From JABMRW01 sp964396965 (GTDB taxonomy: Bacteria; Chloroflexota; Dehalococcoidia; Dehalococcoidales; BS750m-G39), in NCBI GenBank assembly GCA_964396965.1, contig CAYNGD010000016.1:1-39236 (forward strand): 39,236 nt of DNA. Reading direction: 5' to 3'. Both the position numbers and the translations under genes were made by a program. The notes under the pieces were generated by a model. The model was not told where the DNA came from and did not search any database. It worked only from the letters and a program-made list of their open reading frames with translations. Numbering within the stretch: position 1 is the stretch's first letter; every line of letters begins with the position of its first letter. Positions 23,149 to 31,088 of this stretch are shown piece after piece.

Positions 23149-23979
23149 ATGAATAAATACCAGTGGTGTCTAGTACTGGGGCTGGTTTTTGCGCTCGTCG
23201 TCTCGGCGGTGGGTTGCAAGAACTCGCAGTATACCTATGAGGACGGCAAGGTGCTGGTGGGCGGTAATGGCAAGCCGATTCTGCTGGTGGACAACCCCAA
23301 CGCCGTCAACTCGACCTACGCCCAGCTGGTGGCCTTCATCGAGCAGGACACCACTGACACCAATGACTACCTGATAGACCCGAACATCGGCTATGTCTGT
23401 GCCGACTTTGCCGAGGACGTGTATAACCACGCCGAAGCCGCCGGCATCAGGGCGGCCTCGGTGAGCGTGGAGTTCGAGGGGGGTGAGGAGGGGCACGCCT
23501 GTAACGCCTTTGACACCATCGATAAAGGACTGGTATATATTGACTGCACCGGCCAGAGCTTCAGCGATAAGCTGAGCTCTCATCTGGTGGATACCGGGGA
23601 GGGCTTTACTTTCGTCAGCGACAGCCCCCAGAGCTGGGATGCCGTCGCCTATATTGAGGTGGGCAAGGAGTACGGCCTGATACCCTTGGCCAAGGCCAGG
23701 GCGCTGTACTACGGCTTCTACGAGGACTATCAAGAGAAGTGGCAGCAGTACCAGGCGCTGATGGCTGATTTCAATGAGGAGGTCGGCCAGTTTAACCAGG
23801 AAATCAAGTGCCGAACCTATTACGAGGGCTCGGCGGAGCTGGCCAGGGTTGAGGCCTGGCGGGCGGAGCTGGAGGGGCAGAGCCAAACGCTGGATAGCTT
23901 AAGCGAGGAGTTGGGCAACATCTGGTTTGAGCCCAAGGGCATAGTTAAAGATGTACGGCTGCACTGGGGGCCTGGATAG
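23149..23979 (+). CDS. Transglutaminase-like lipoprotein
   Basis: This is a 277-aa exported lipoprotein. The signal peptide has Lys at residue 3, a hydrophobic core (WCLVLGLVFALVV) and a lipobox ending VGC at C23. In the mature part, C84 (GYVCADFA), H116 (EEGHACNAFD) and D132 (YIDCTG) fall in the order and spacing of a transglutaminase/papain-like Cys-His-Asp triad. A helical, coiled-coil-like region follows (about 185-265). The start is chosen to place the signal peptide at the N-terminus; an ATG at 23104 adds 15 residues. It precedes the LOG gene by 9 bases. The family match is by motif only; the substrate is unknown and could be a surface protein. Confidence 0.65.
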   Translation: MNKYQWCLVLGLVFALVVSAVGCKNSQYTYEDGKVLVGGNGKPILLVDNPNAVNSTYAQLVAFIEQDTTDTNDYLIDPNIGYVCADFAEDVYNHAEAAGIRAASVSVEFEGGEEGHACNAFDTIDKGLVYIDCTGQSFSDKLSSHLVDTGEGFTFVSDSPQSWDAVAYIEVGKEYGLIPLAKARALYYGFYEDYQEKWQQYQALMADFNEEVGQFNQEIKCRTYYEGSAELARVEAWRAELEGQSQTLDSLSEELGNIWFEPKGIVKDVRLHWGPG

Positions 23980-23988
23980 GAGGGCGAT

Positions 23989-24672
23989 ATGCCTAACGGA
24001 TATGAGATAAACGAGCTGGCCAAGGAAGAGTCCTGGCGTATGTTTCGCATTATAGGGGAGCTGGTGGAGGGCTTTGATACCCTCACCGGCATCGAGCCGG
24101 CGGTAACCATATACGGCTCCTCCCGCCTCAAGGCGGACGACGAGCTTTACGCCCAGACCGTGGAGATTGCCTACAAGCTGGGGAAGCTGGGCTTCTCCAT
24201 CGTCACCGGCGGCGGGCCGGGGGTGATGGAGGCGGCCAACAAGGGGGCCGCCGAGGCCGGGGTGACCTCGGTGGGGCTGAATATCGAGCTGCCCGTAGCG
24301 CAGGTCTGCAACATGTATTCCAACAAGACGCTGACCTTTCACCACTTCTTCGCCCGCAAGGTGATGCTGGTCAAGTATGCCGTCGCCTTCGTCATCTTGC
24401 CCGGCGGCCTGGGCACGTTAGACGAGCTGACCGAGGTGCTGACCCTGATACAGACCCACAAGATAAAGCCCTTCCCGGTGATAGTCTTCGATAGCCGGTA
24501 CTGGAAGGGTTTTCTGGGCTGGCTGGAGAGCGCCGTCCTTACCAAGGGCTGTATCTCCCAGGAAGACCTTGACCTGCTCATCGTCTGCGACCAACCCGAC
24601 GAGGTGATCGAGGCCGTCCAGAACTGGCATATCAGGCACCAGGTGGTTGGCAAGAGGGCGCTGCCCGGCTAG
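23989..24672 (+). CDS. LOG-family (cytokinin-riboside phosphoribohydrolase-like) protein
   Basis: LOG-family enzymes cleave nucleoside monophosphates into base and ribose 5-phosphate. The 227-aa protein has the Rossmann glycine loop TGGGPGVMEAANKGA (about 76-90) and the signature LPGGLGTLDELTEVLT (about 138-153) with the conserved PGGxGTxxE. Bacterial members mostly act on AMP or related nucleotides; a cytokinin role is unlikely here. It follows the lipoprotein by 9 bases and precedes the HAS-barrel-like gene by 9 bases, so these form one transcript. GGAGGG precedes its ATG. Confidence 0.92.
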   Translation: MPNGYEINELAKEESWRMFRIIGELVEGFDTLTGIEPAVTIYGSSRLKADDELYAQTVEIAYKLGKLGFSIVTGGGPGVMEAANKGAAEAGVTSVGLNIELPVAQVCNMYSNKTLTFHHFFARKVMLVKYAVAFVILPGGLGTLDELTEVLTLIQTHKIKPFPVIVFDSRYWKGFLGWLESAVLTKGCISQEDLDLLIVCDQPDEVIEAVQNWHIRHQVVGKRALPG

Positions 24673-24681
24673 GGAGCTGAA

Positions 24682-25275
24682 ATGGCGGAAACAGAGAGAG
24701 TTGGCGAAATAATCGAGGCCAGCACCACCGGCTTTGTCGCCCAGTGCTACGAGCTATATCAGATGCCGCCTCTGGGCAGCCTGGTCAGGACCGGAGAGCT
24801 GTCATCGGAACTCTACGGCATCGTCTTTAACGCCGCCACCACCAGCCTGGAGCCGGGGCGCCGTCCCATCGCCCGGGGCAGGGACGAGGAGAGCGAGGAG
24901 GCCATCTACCGCTCCAGTCCCCAGCTGGCCAAGCTGCTCAGGAGCCAGTTCGAGGCGCTGGTGGTGGGGTATAAAGAGGAGGAAAGGCTCTATCAGCACC
25001 TGCCGCCCCGCCCCGCCCGCATCCACGGCTTCGTCTACCGGTGCCCGCCGGACGAGGTCAGGGATTTCGGCAAGTCATTTGATTTTCTTAACATAATATT
25101 AAACGCCAGTCTCCCCGTACCCGCCGAGGAGCTGGTTGCCGCCGCGCTGCGCCAGATGGGCCGGGCCCATGAAGACCGGCGCTCTTTCCTGGTGGCGGCG
25201 GGCCGGGAGCTGGCCCTTCGGCTCAGCGGCAACCTGAGCCAGCTCAACGCCATACTGGGGAGGATTAAGCCATGA
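24682..25275 (+). CDS. HAS-barrel-like protein encoded with HerA
   Basis: This 197-aa protein begins with a beta-rich region (GEIIEASTTGFVAQC, then GSLVRT) like the HAS-barrel found at the N-terminus of HerA helicases. Its second half is helical (LVAAALRQMGRA onward) and no ATPase motif is present. Its stop overlaps the herA ATG by 4 bases (ATGA), so the two are translationally coupled and likely interact. An adaptor or accessory subunit for HerA/NurA is inferred. It is not a truncated HerA, because herA itself is complete with its own HAS-like N-terminus. Confidence 0.75.
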   Translation: MAETERVGEIIEASTTGFVAQCYELYQMPPLGSLVRTGELSSELYGIVFNAATTSLEPGRRPIARGRDEESEEAIYRSSPQLAKLLRSQFEALVVGYKEEERLYQHLPPRPARIHGFVYRCPPDEVRDFGKSFDFLNIILNASLPVPAEELVAAALRQMGRAHEDRRSFLVAAGRELALRLSGNLSQLNAILGRIKP

Positions 25276-26855
25276 GTGAGCGCCTGGGTATTGTCGTCTC
25301 CGGCTCGCTGGCCAAGGGGGTTGAGGTCAGGCTGGACGGCTCGGCCTCGGTTGAGGACATGGCGGTGGGTAGGTACGTCACCATCGAGGGGGAAAAGCGG
25401 CGCTTCTTCGGCATGATAACCGATGTCAGCCTGGGGGTGACCGACCCGGCACTGACCATTGCTCCCCCCGACGTCACCGACCCCTTCATCGCCGAGGTCC
25501 TGGCCGGCACCAGCACCTACGGTAGTCTCCATGTCTCCCCCTGGCTGGTCATCGGCGGCGACGCCGCCACCATGCTGGAAGGCCCCCAGCCGGTCAAGAC
25601 CGTGCCCAGCCACTTCTCGGCGGTCAAACTGGCCACCCAGCAGGACGTGGAGCTGGTCTTCGGCACCGAGGACGAGAAGAGGTTTGCCATCGGCACCCCG
25701 CTGGATATGGAAACCAAGGTCTGTCTTGATTTAGAGGAGCTGGTCAAGCGCTCCAACGGTGTCTTCGGCAAGAGTGGCACTGGCAAGACCTTTCTGGCCC
25801 GGCTGCTCCTGATCGGCATACTGCAGAAGGGGGTGGCGGCCAGCCTGGTCTTCGATATGCACAGCGAGTACGGCTGGGAGAGCCGCGACGAGCGGGGGCG
25901 GCGGGTAAAGGCCCTGAAGCAGCTCTTCCCCTCGCGGGTGGCGGTCTTTACCTTGGATGAGGAAAGCTCCAAAAGGCGCAAGGTCAGCACCGACTTCGTG
26001 GTCAGGATTGGCTACGACGAGATAGAGCCGGAGGACATCGCCCTGTTGCGCCAGACGCTAAATCTAACCGACCTGGCTGTTGAGGCGGTGCACCAGCTTT
26101 CCCGAAGGTTCGGCAGAAACTGGCTGGAGGACACCCTGGCCATCAAGGGCGCTGAGGAGCTGCCCGAGGGCCTTAACATCCACGAGAGCACCCTTTTGAA
26201 TTTGCAGAGGGGGCTGGAGACGGTGAGGCGGCTGCCATTTCTTATGCCCCACGCCCCGGATAACACCGTACAGCGAATACTGGAGTACCTGGAGCGGGGG
26301 ACCAATGTTATTTTAGAGTTCGGCAGATATACCGATATCACCGCCTATATCCTGGTGGCCAATCTGCTCACCCGCCGCATCCACGCCCGCTACCGCGAGG
26401 CCACCGAGAAGGCCCTGGGCGAGGACACCGCCCCGCCCCGCCCCCTGGTGATAACCATCGAGGAGGCGCACCGTTTCCTCAACCCGGAGGTGGCCAGCCA
26501 GACCATCTTCGGCACCATCGCCCGCGAGATGAGGAAGTACAACGTCAGCCTGCTGGTCATTGACCAGCGCCCCAGTGGCATCGACAGCGAGGTCATGTCC
26601 CAGATGGGGACCAAGCTGACCTGCCTGCTGGACAACGAGCATGATGTTGACAGCGTGCTCACCGGGGTGGCCGGCAAGAACGAGCTTAAGTCGGTCCTGT
26701 CCAGACTGGAGTCGAAGCAGCAGGCGCTTATCTTCGGCCACGCCGTGCCGGTGCCGGTGGTGGTCAGGACCAGGGAGTACGGTTCGGCTGAGTCCTACCG
26801 GGACTTCGTCCCTGCTGAGCCTACCCAAAAGGACATCGAGGAGCTCTGGGAGTAG
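25272..26855 (+). CDS. herA: HerA-like DNA translocase/helicase (FtsK-HerA ATPase)
   Basis: HerA is a hexameric ATPase that pumps DNA and partners NurA in end resection or defence. The 527-aa protein has a HAS-barrel-like N-terminus (about 1-110), Walker A GKSGTGKT (166-173), DMHSEYG just after, Walker B LVITIEEAH (392-400) and the arginine-finger region near IDQRPSGID. All key motifs are present. It overlaps the HAS-barrel-like gene by 4 bases and precedes a patatin by 12 bases. NurA is encoded about 2.7 kb upstream on the same strand. Whether this is housekeeping repair or antiviral is not settled by sequence. Confidence 0.93.
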   Translation: MSERLGIVVSGSLAKGVEVRLDGSASVEDMAVGRYVTIEGEKRRFFGMITDVSLGVTDPALTIAPPDVTDPFIAEVLAGTSTYGSLHVSPWLVIGGDAATMLEGPQPVKTVPSHFSAVKLATQQDVELVFGTEDEKRFAIGTPLDMETKVCLDLEELVKRSNGVFGKSGTGKTFLARLLLIGILQKGVAASLVFDMHSEYGWESRDERGRRVKALKQLFPSRVAVFTLDEESSKRRKVSTDFVVRIGYDEIEPEDIALLRQTLNLTDLAVEAVHQLSRRFGRNWLEDTLAIKGAEELPEGLNIHESTLLNLQRGLETVRRLPFLMPHAPDNTVQRILEYLERGTNVILEFGRYTDITAYILVANLLTRRIHARYREATEKALGEDTAPPRPLVITIEEAHRFLNPEVASQTIFGTIAREMRKYNVSLLVIDQRPSGIDSEVMSQMGTKLTCLLDNEHDVDSVLTGVAGKNELKSVLSRLESKQQALIFGHAVPVPVVVRTREYGSAESYRDFVPAEPTQKDIEELWE

Positions 26856-26867
26856 AGGTGGCCTAGC

Positions 26868-27656
26868 GTGAAAAAAGTCGGACTGGCCCTGGGCGGCGGC
26901 GCCGCCCGCGGACTGGCTCACATCGGGGTGCTGGAGGTGCTGGAGAGAGAGGGCATCCCGGTTGACCTTATTGCCGGCACCAGCGCCGGTGCCGCTGTCG
27001 GCGCTTTATATGCCCAGGGCAGGTCGGTTGCCCGGATAAAGGAGCTGGTGCATAACACGGGCTGGCGGCAAATGGTCTCTCTGATTGACCTGGCCCTGCC
27101 CAGGAGCGGCTTCATCGAAGGCAGAAGGATTAAGGAGCTGCTCAGGTCAATCATCGGCGATATCAGCTTCAGTGACCTGAAGATACCCCTCTCCTGTGTG
27201 GCCACCGACATCAGGAGCGGCGAGGAGGTGGTCATCAACGACGGCCCGGTGCTGGAGGGGGTGAGGGCCAGCATCTCGATACCGGTTATCTTCACCGCGG
27301 TCAAATGGCGGGAGAGATACCTGGTTGACGGCGGCCTGGTCAACCCGGTGCCGGTGAGCACGGTGAGGGGGATGGGGGCCGACTTCGTTATCGCTGTTAA
27401 CGTCATCCCGCCGATGGGGGTCAGAGTCCCGCCGTCCAAAAAGGCCAAAGCGCCCGGCATCTTCCAGGCGATGCTGCACTCCCTCTATATCGCTACCTAT
27501 TCGCTGGTCAGGTCCAACCTGGCCGGGGCCGATATCGTCATCGAGCCCAGGTTACCCCGCATCGGCTACGGTGACTTCCACCGCGCCGGTGAGACAATCA
27601 GACAGGGCGAGATAGCAGCTCAAGCTCTGGTAGAGCAAATCAGGCAAAAGCTCTAA
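26868..27656 (+). CDS. Patatin-like phospholipase (RssA-type)
   Basis: This is a serine hydrolase with a Ser-Asp dyad acting on lipids. The 262-aa protein has the oxyanion glycine loop GGGAARG (9-15), nucleophile elbow GTSAG with S39 (37-41) and the catalytic Asp in DGG (D154-G-G). No signal peptide or membrane segment is seen, so it is cytoplasmic. GTG start behind AGAGGTGG. It lies 12 bases after herA and is probably co-transcribed. A membrane-attacking effector is one idea given its neighbours, but such enzymes are also ordinary lipid hydrolases. Confidence 0.9.
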   Translation: MKKVGLALGGGAARGLAHIGVLEVLEREGIPVDLIAGTSAGAAVGALYAQGRSVARIKELVHNTGWRQMVSLIDLALPRSGFIEGRRIKELLRSIIGDISFSDLKIPLSCVATDIRSGEEVVINDGPVLEGVRASISIPVIFTAVKWRERYLVDGGLVNPVPVSTVRGMGADFVIAVNVIPPMGVRVPPSKKAKAPGIFQAMLHSLYIATYSLVRSNLAGADIVIEPRLPRIGYGDFHRAGETIRQGEIAAQALVEQIRQKL

Positions 27657-27666
27657 AGCCTAGAGC
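27646..27666 (-). terminator. Weak terminator at the convergent junction
   Basis: GCTCTA (27650-27655) and TAGAGC (27661-27666) form a 6-bp hairpin with a 5-base loop, overlapping the stop codons of the convergent patatin and HAD genes. On the minus strand it is followed by TTTT (27649-27646). The stem is short, so efficiency is uncertain. Confidence 0.4.
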
Positions 27667-28295
27667 GCGGCCAGCTCCCTGATTACGTCGCGGAAGTCTT
27701 CGAAGGGCTGGCAGGGTAGACTTTTCTCCTGGCAGTATTCCAGCAGGCCGTCCCGGGCGAAGATGTGCTGGGCAAGCGAGGCCGGGTTGATATCGGAAGG
27801 CCCGTTGCCCACGTAGACCACTCTATGGCCCTCTTTAAGGAAGAGCCGGGTGTAGGCCGCCTTGAAGTCGCTGTCCAGCGGCACGCCGTCGGGGCCGATG
27901 TACTTTACCTCAAGCCCGCCGGGGCGGAACCAGGTCCGGGCGGCGTGGGTCTCGACATCACCCAGTCCGGCGTTCTCCAGTATTGAGGCGATATAGAAGT
28001 CCAGCCCGTTGCTGACAATGACCAGGTGGAGGCCCTTCTCCTGGCAGTAGTCCACCAGCTCTGGGAAGCCGTTGCGCAGCTTCACCCGGCAAAGGGTGGC
28101 CTCAAGCAGCTCCTCTTTGGACGCCCTCACCGTGGCGAAAGCCCTGGAGTTGAACTCGCCGACGGTTATCTTGTCGTTGCGGTAGAGCTCAAGCCAGTCC
28201 CGCCACTCTTTATCGGCGAAGGTGTCCAGCAGAAAGAAGCCCATGTCCTCGGTGGTGACGGTGCCGTCGAAATCGCACTGGACAATCATCGCCAT
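27660..28295 (-). CDS. HAD-superfamily phosphatase, MtnX/phosphoserine-phosphatase-like
   Basis: This 211-aa HAD phosphatase has motif I DFDGTVT (8-14) with the nucleophilic Asp, motif II IVSNG near residue 95 and a late VGNGPSDINPA motif with the Mg-binding Asp. The overall pattern resembles MtnX-type phosphatases (methionine salvage) more than generic HADs, but no other salvage genes are here, so the substrate is unproven. It begins 7 bases after pckA stops and uses a GGAGGAG that lies inside the pckA 3' end, so the two are probably co-transcribed. Confidence 0.85.
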   Translation of the reverse strand: MAMIVQCDFDGTVTTEDMGFFLLDTFADKEWRDWLELYRNDKITVGEFNSRAFATVRASKEELLEATLCRVKLRNGFPELVDYCQEKGLHLVIVSNGLDFYIASILENAGLGDVETHAARTWFRPGGLEVKYIGPDGVPLDSDFKAAYTRLFLKEGHRVVYVGNGPSDINPASLAQHIFARDGLLEYCQEKSLPCQPFEDFRDVIRELAAL

Positions 28296-28302
28296 CGTGG
28301 CG

Positions 28303-29802
28303 TTACTCCTCCACCGCCTTCAGGATGGAATTGTCCAGCAGGGGGAACTGGGAGAGCCAGTCTAACCTCTGCTGTTTCAGCTCGGCGGATAGCCGCTCCA
28401 TCTGCTCCTCGCTGTAGTAGCTCCCGGGCCGGAAGCGCTCTATTTCCAGGCTGGGTATGTCGGTCGGCACCTCGTAGCCCCAGAAGTCGTCCTTCCGCCA
28501 GCTGATTTTGTCCTTGGCAATCATCTCGATTATCTTCACCGAATCCCTCACCCTGATGTTCTGGCCCCGCTCCATCCCCCCCACCTTGCCGGTGTTGAGG
28601 ATAAAGCACTGGATACCGGGGTTGTGGCGCAGGATGTCCAGGAACATGTTACCCTCCTCGGTATGAGAGCCGACGATAAAGGGGTTGGTGCCTACCACCC
28701 TCAGCGGCCGGCCCGCTGCCGAGGGATCTCCGGCTGAGGTCTCCACTGACTCGCCGAGCATGAAGGCGGCCGCCGCCCACTCCGGGGTGAGGCGCACCAC
28801 CGGCGGCAGGATGTCGTTGCGGCGGGTGATAAACAGGATAAAGTCAATCTGGCCCATGTCTATCTGGTTGTCGGTGAAGGCTATATCTCTTCTCTTGACC
28901 ATGGCCCGCCCGTTGGAGGTCAGGTCGCTGTTAAAGAAGTCAACCTTCCCCGTCTCGGGGTTGACGCAGACATTCTCCAGTATCGCCCTGGGGCTGAGGG
29001 CGGCGGCGTAGAGCAGCGGCTGGGAGCCCGGCTCCAGGCCGTCGGTCTTGATGTAGAAGGAGTCCTCGGTGCCGACGGCGGTGCCGTCTTTTTTGAGGAT
29101 AACCACATCGTCCTGGCGGATGACCACCGTCTCCGGGAAGCCCAGCCAGTGGGAGTGGCAGGAAAGGGAGGTCTTGCCCGTCCCGCTCAGGCCGAACAGG
29201 AGAAAGCCGTAGTCGTTGAGCTTTCCATCCCTCTTTACCCTTAAGATTTTGCCGGCGGCGTGTAGCCCCAGGTTGCCCTCGGTCTTGGCCCAGTACATCA
29301 CCTGCCTCAGCATCGCCTTTTTCTGCTCGCCTTTATAGTCGCTGCCCAGGACGATGGTCAGCCCCATCTCGGGGAAGACCAGCACCTTTTTATCCGGCCA
29401 CTCGGGCACGGCGATGGAGACGAAGTCGGGCTCCCTGCCCTCGGGCGGGAAGAGGGTGTTGCCCCACATCAGCGGCAGGCGGGCGTACTGACCGGTGACG
29501 TAGAGGCGGCAGCCCTTCTTGAAACCGGGCGCCATGCACATGGTGCGGTCGAGCATTATCATTTCCTTGTCCTTGAGGTAGCTGAGGACGCTATCGACCA
29601 GCTCCAGGTCGTTCGTCTCTGGCTCGCCCATTATCACCTCGGTCAGCTTGGCCATCCGGTGGCGAACGCTGGTGACCACCGACAGGTTGCCGAACTCGGT
29701 GATGACCCCACCGTGCTCCAGGGCCCACTTCCGGAGGCTTTCGTCCGATGGGTTGTCGATTATTTTCTTGGGCTGGAAGGGCCGGCCGAATATCTTGTTC
29801 AT
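28303..29802 (-). CDS. pckA: Phosphoenolpyruvate carboxykinase (ATP)
   Basis: PckA interconverts oxaloacetate + ATP and phosphoenolpyruvate + CO2, the entry to gluconeogenesis. The 499-aa protein has the kinase-1a loop GLSGTGKT (204-211), the DDVV metal site shortly after, and the ATP-type CO2/OAA-site patterns around FITRRNDILPPV and GSHTEEGN. It is slightly shorter than E. coli PckA. The ATG lacks any ribosome-binding site and is preceded by an AT-rich run, so the message may be leaderless. It follows the acyl-CoA dehydrogenase in the same direction after 95 bases. Gluconeogenesis here would let the cell build sugars from acyl-CoA-derived carbon. Confidence 0.9.
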   Translation of the reverse strand: MNKIFGRPFQPKKIIDNPSDESLRKWALEHGGVITEFGNLSVVTSVRHRMAKLTEVIMGEPETNDLELVDSVLSYLKDKEMIMLDRTMCMAPGFKKGCRLYVTGQYARLPLMWGNTLFPPEGREPDFVSIAVPEWPDKKVLVFPEMGLTIVLGSDYKGEQKKAMLRQVMYWAKTEGNLGLHAAGKILRVKRDGKLNDYGFLLFGLSGTGKTSLSCHSHWLGFPETVVIRQDDVVILKKDGTAVGTEDSFYIKTDGLEPGSQPLLYAAALSPRAILENVCVNPETGKVDFFNSDLTSNGRAMVKRRDIAFTDNQIDMGQIDFILFITRRNDILPPVVRLTPEWAAAAFMLGESVETSAGDPSAAGRPLRVVGTNPFIVGSHTEEGNMFLDILRHNPGIQCFILNTGKVGGMERGQNIRVRDSVKIIEMIAKDKISWRKDDFWGYEVPTDIPSLEIERFRPGSYYSEEQMERLSAELKQQRLDWLSQFPLLDNSILKAVEE

Positions 29803-29897
29803 ATCAATATATATAATTGTAACAATAATGGGCTCTGGCTGGCAACTGAGCCTGAAGTGTTTGGGGTTAAAAAGAAATGGCGGGCGATAGTTTTGCC

Positions 29898-31049
29898 TTA
29901 AACGATGGCGTTTATGCCCAGAAGCTCCCGCCCGATGGTCAGCTTGTGCATTTCGGTGGTGCCACCGAGGATAGTGCTCAGCACGGCATCACGGTAGTGG
30001 TGCTCCACCGGGAAATCATCGGTACAGCCGTAGGCACCGTGTAGCCTGATAGCCTCAGCCGAGACTCTCACCGCCAGCTCACTGGCCAGCCACTTAGCCG
30101 CAGACAGCTCCTTAGCATGAGGAAGTCCTTTACTCTTAAGCTCAGCGGCATAATAGACCTGCCACCTTATCGCCTCGGTCTCGGCCTGCATTCTGGCGAT
30201 GGTTTCCTGCACCAGCTGAAAGCTGGCTATGGGTTTGCCGAACTGTTGGCGCTCTTGAGCGTATTTGATGCAGGCGTCCAGGCAGCTCTGGGCCATGCCG
30301 ATAGCTCCAGCAGATATAAACAGGCGGGCCGTGTCAATGCCGGTCAGGGTGTTCTGGATTCCCCGCCCCACCTGTCCAACCAGATTCTCTCTGGGCACCC
30401 GGCAGTCACTGAATCCCAGACTGGCCAGGTCACCGGCCCGGTCGCCAACCATCTCGATGTTGGCACTGGAAAAGCCCGGAGTGCCTTTATCGACAGCAAT
30501 AAGGGCCAGCCCGCGGCTGCCTTTGCTCCTGTCTGTCTGCACCAGAACCAGGGTCACATCGGCGATGCCACCATGGCTGATAAAATTCTTAGTGCCATTG
30601 ATAACCCAATCATCGCCATCAAGCACGGCCGTGGTCTCAATGGCAGTGGCATCACTGCCAGCATTAGGCTCAACTGCTGCCGTGGCTAGAATCAGTTCAC
30701 CCCGGCATAACGGGGGGAGGTACTTTTGCTTCTGTTCCTCGCTGGCGATATTCATGATTATAGTACCGGCCAGTACCCCGTGGCCCAGGGAGATTAGGGC
30801 TTGGGTCCAGCTGGCCCAGCTAAGTTGTTCCCAGATGATAGCTGAGGTAGTATAATCAAGGCCCAGTCCACCATACTCCTGCGGTATTTGAACGCCTATC
30901 AGCCCCAGTGGAGCCATCTTTTTAATAACATCATAGTTTACTTTTCGTTGCCGCTCGTAGTCCCTTAATGTGGGTAGCATTTCCTGCTTGGCAAATTTCC
31001 GTGCCATGTTCCGGAACATTATCTGCTCTTCGGTCAGTTCAAAGTTCAT
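29898..31049 (-). CDS. Acyl-CoA dehydrogenase
   Basis: This FAD-dependent enzyme oxidises an acyl-CoA to the enoyl-CoA. The 383-aa protein has the usual three-part fold: N-terminal helices, the middle beta domain with AAVEPNAGSDA and GTKNFISHG, and C-terminal helices with RQQFGKPI and HGAYGCTDDFP. Oddly, the catalytic glutamate is not seen at either usual place: G362 occupies the position of the C-terminal one (LGGT instead of YEGT) and A241 that of the isovaleryl-type one (GIDTAR). The start at 31049 is chosen because GGAGG lies 8 bases before it; an upstream ATG adds 5 residues. It lies 39 bases after the carboxyltransferase gene. Confidence 0.9.
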   Translation of the reverse strand: MNFELTEEQIMFRNMARKFAKQEMLPTLRDYERQRKVNYDVIKKMAPLGLIGVQIPQEYGGLGLDYTTSAIIWEQLSWASWTQALISLGHGVLAGTIIMNIASEEQKQKYLPPLCRGELILATAAVEPNAGSDATAIETTAVLDGDDWVINGTKNFISHGGIADVTLVLVQTDRSKGSRGLALIAVDKGTPGFSSANIEMVGDRAGDLASLGFSDCRVPRENLVGQVGRGIQNTLTGIDTARLFISAGAIGMAQSCLDACIKYAQERQQFGKPIASFQLVQETIARMQAETEAIRWQVYYAAELKSKGLPHAKELSAAKWLASELAVRVSAEAIRLHGAYGCTDDFPVEHHYRDAVLSTILGGTTEMHKLTIGRELLGINAIV

Positions 31050-31088
31050 TACTATTGCCTCCAATTCCCGTCAACTGCGGGTCTATAG

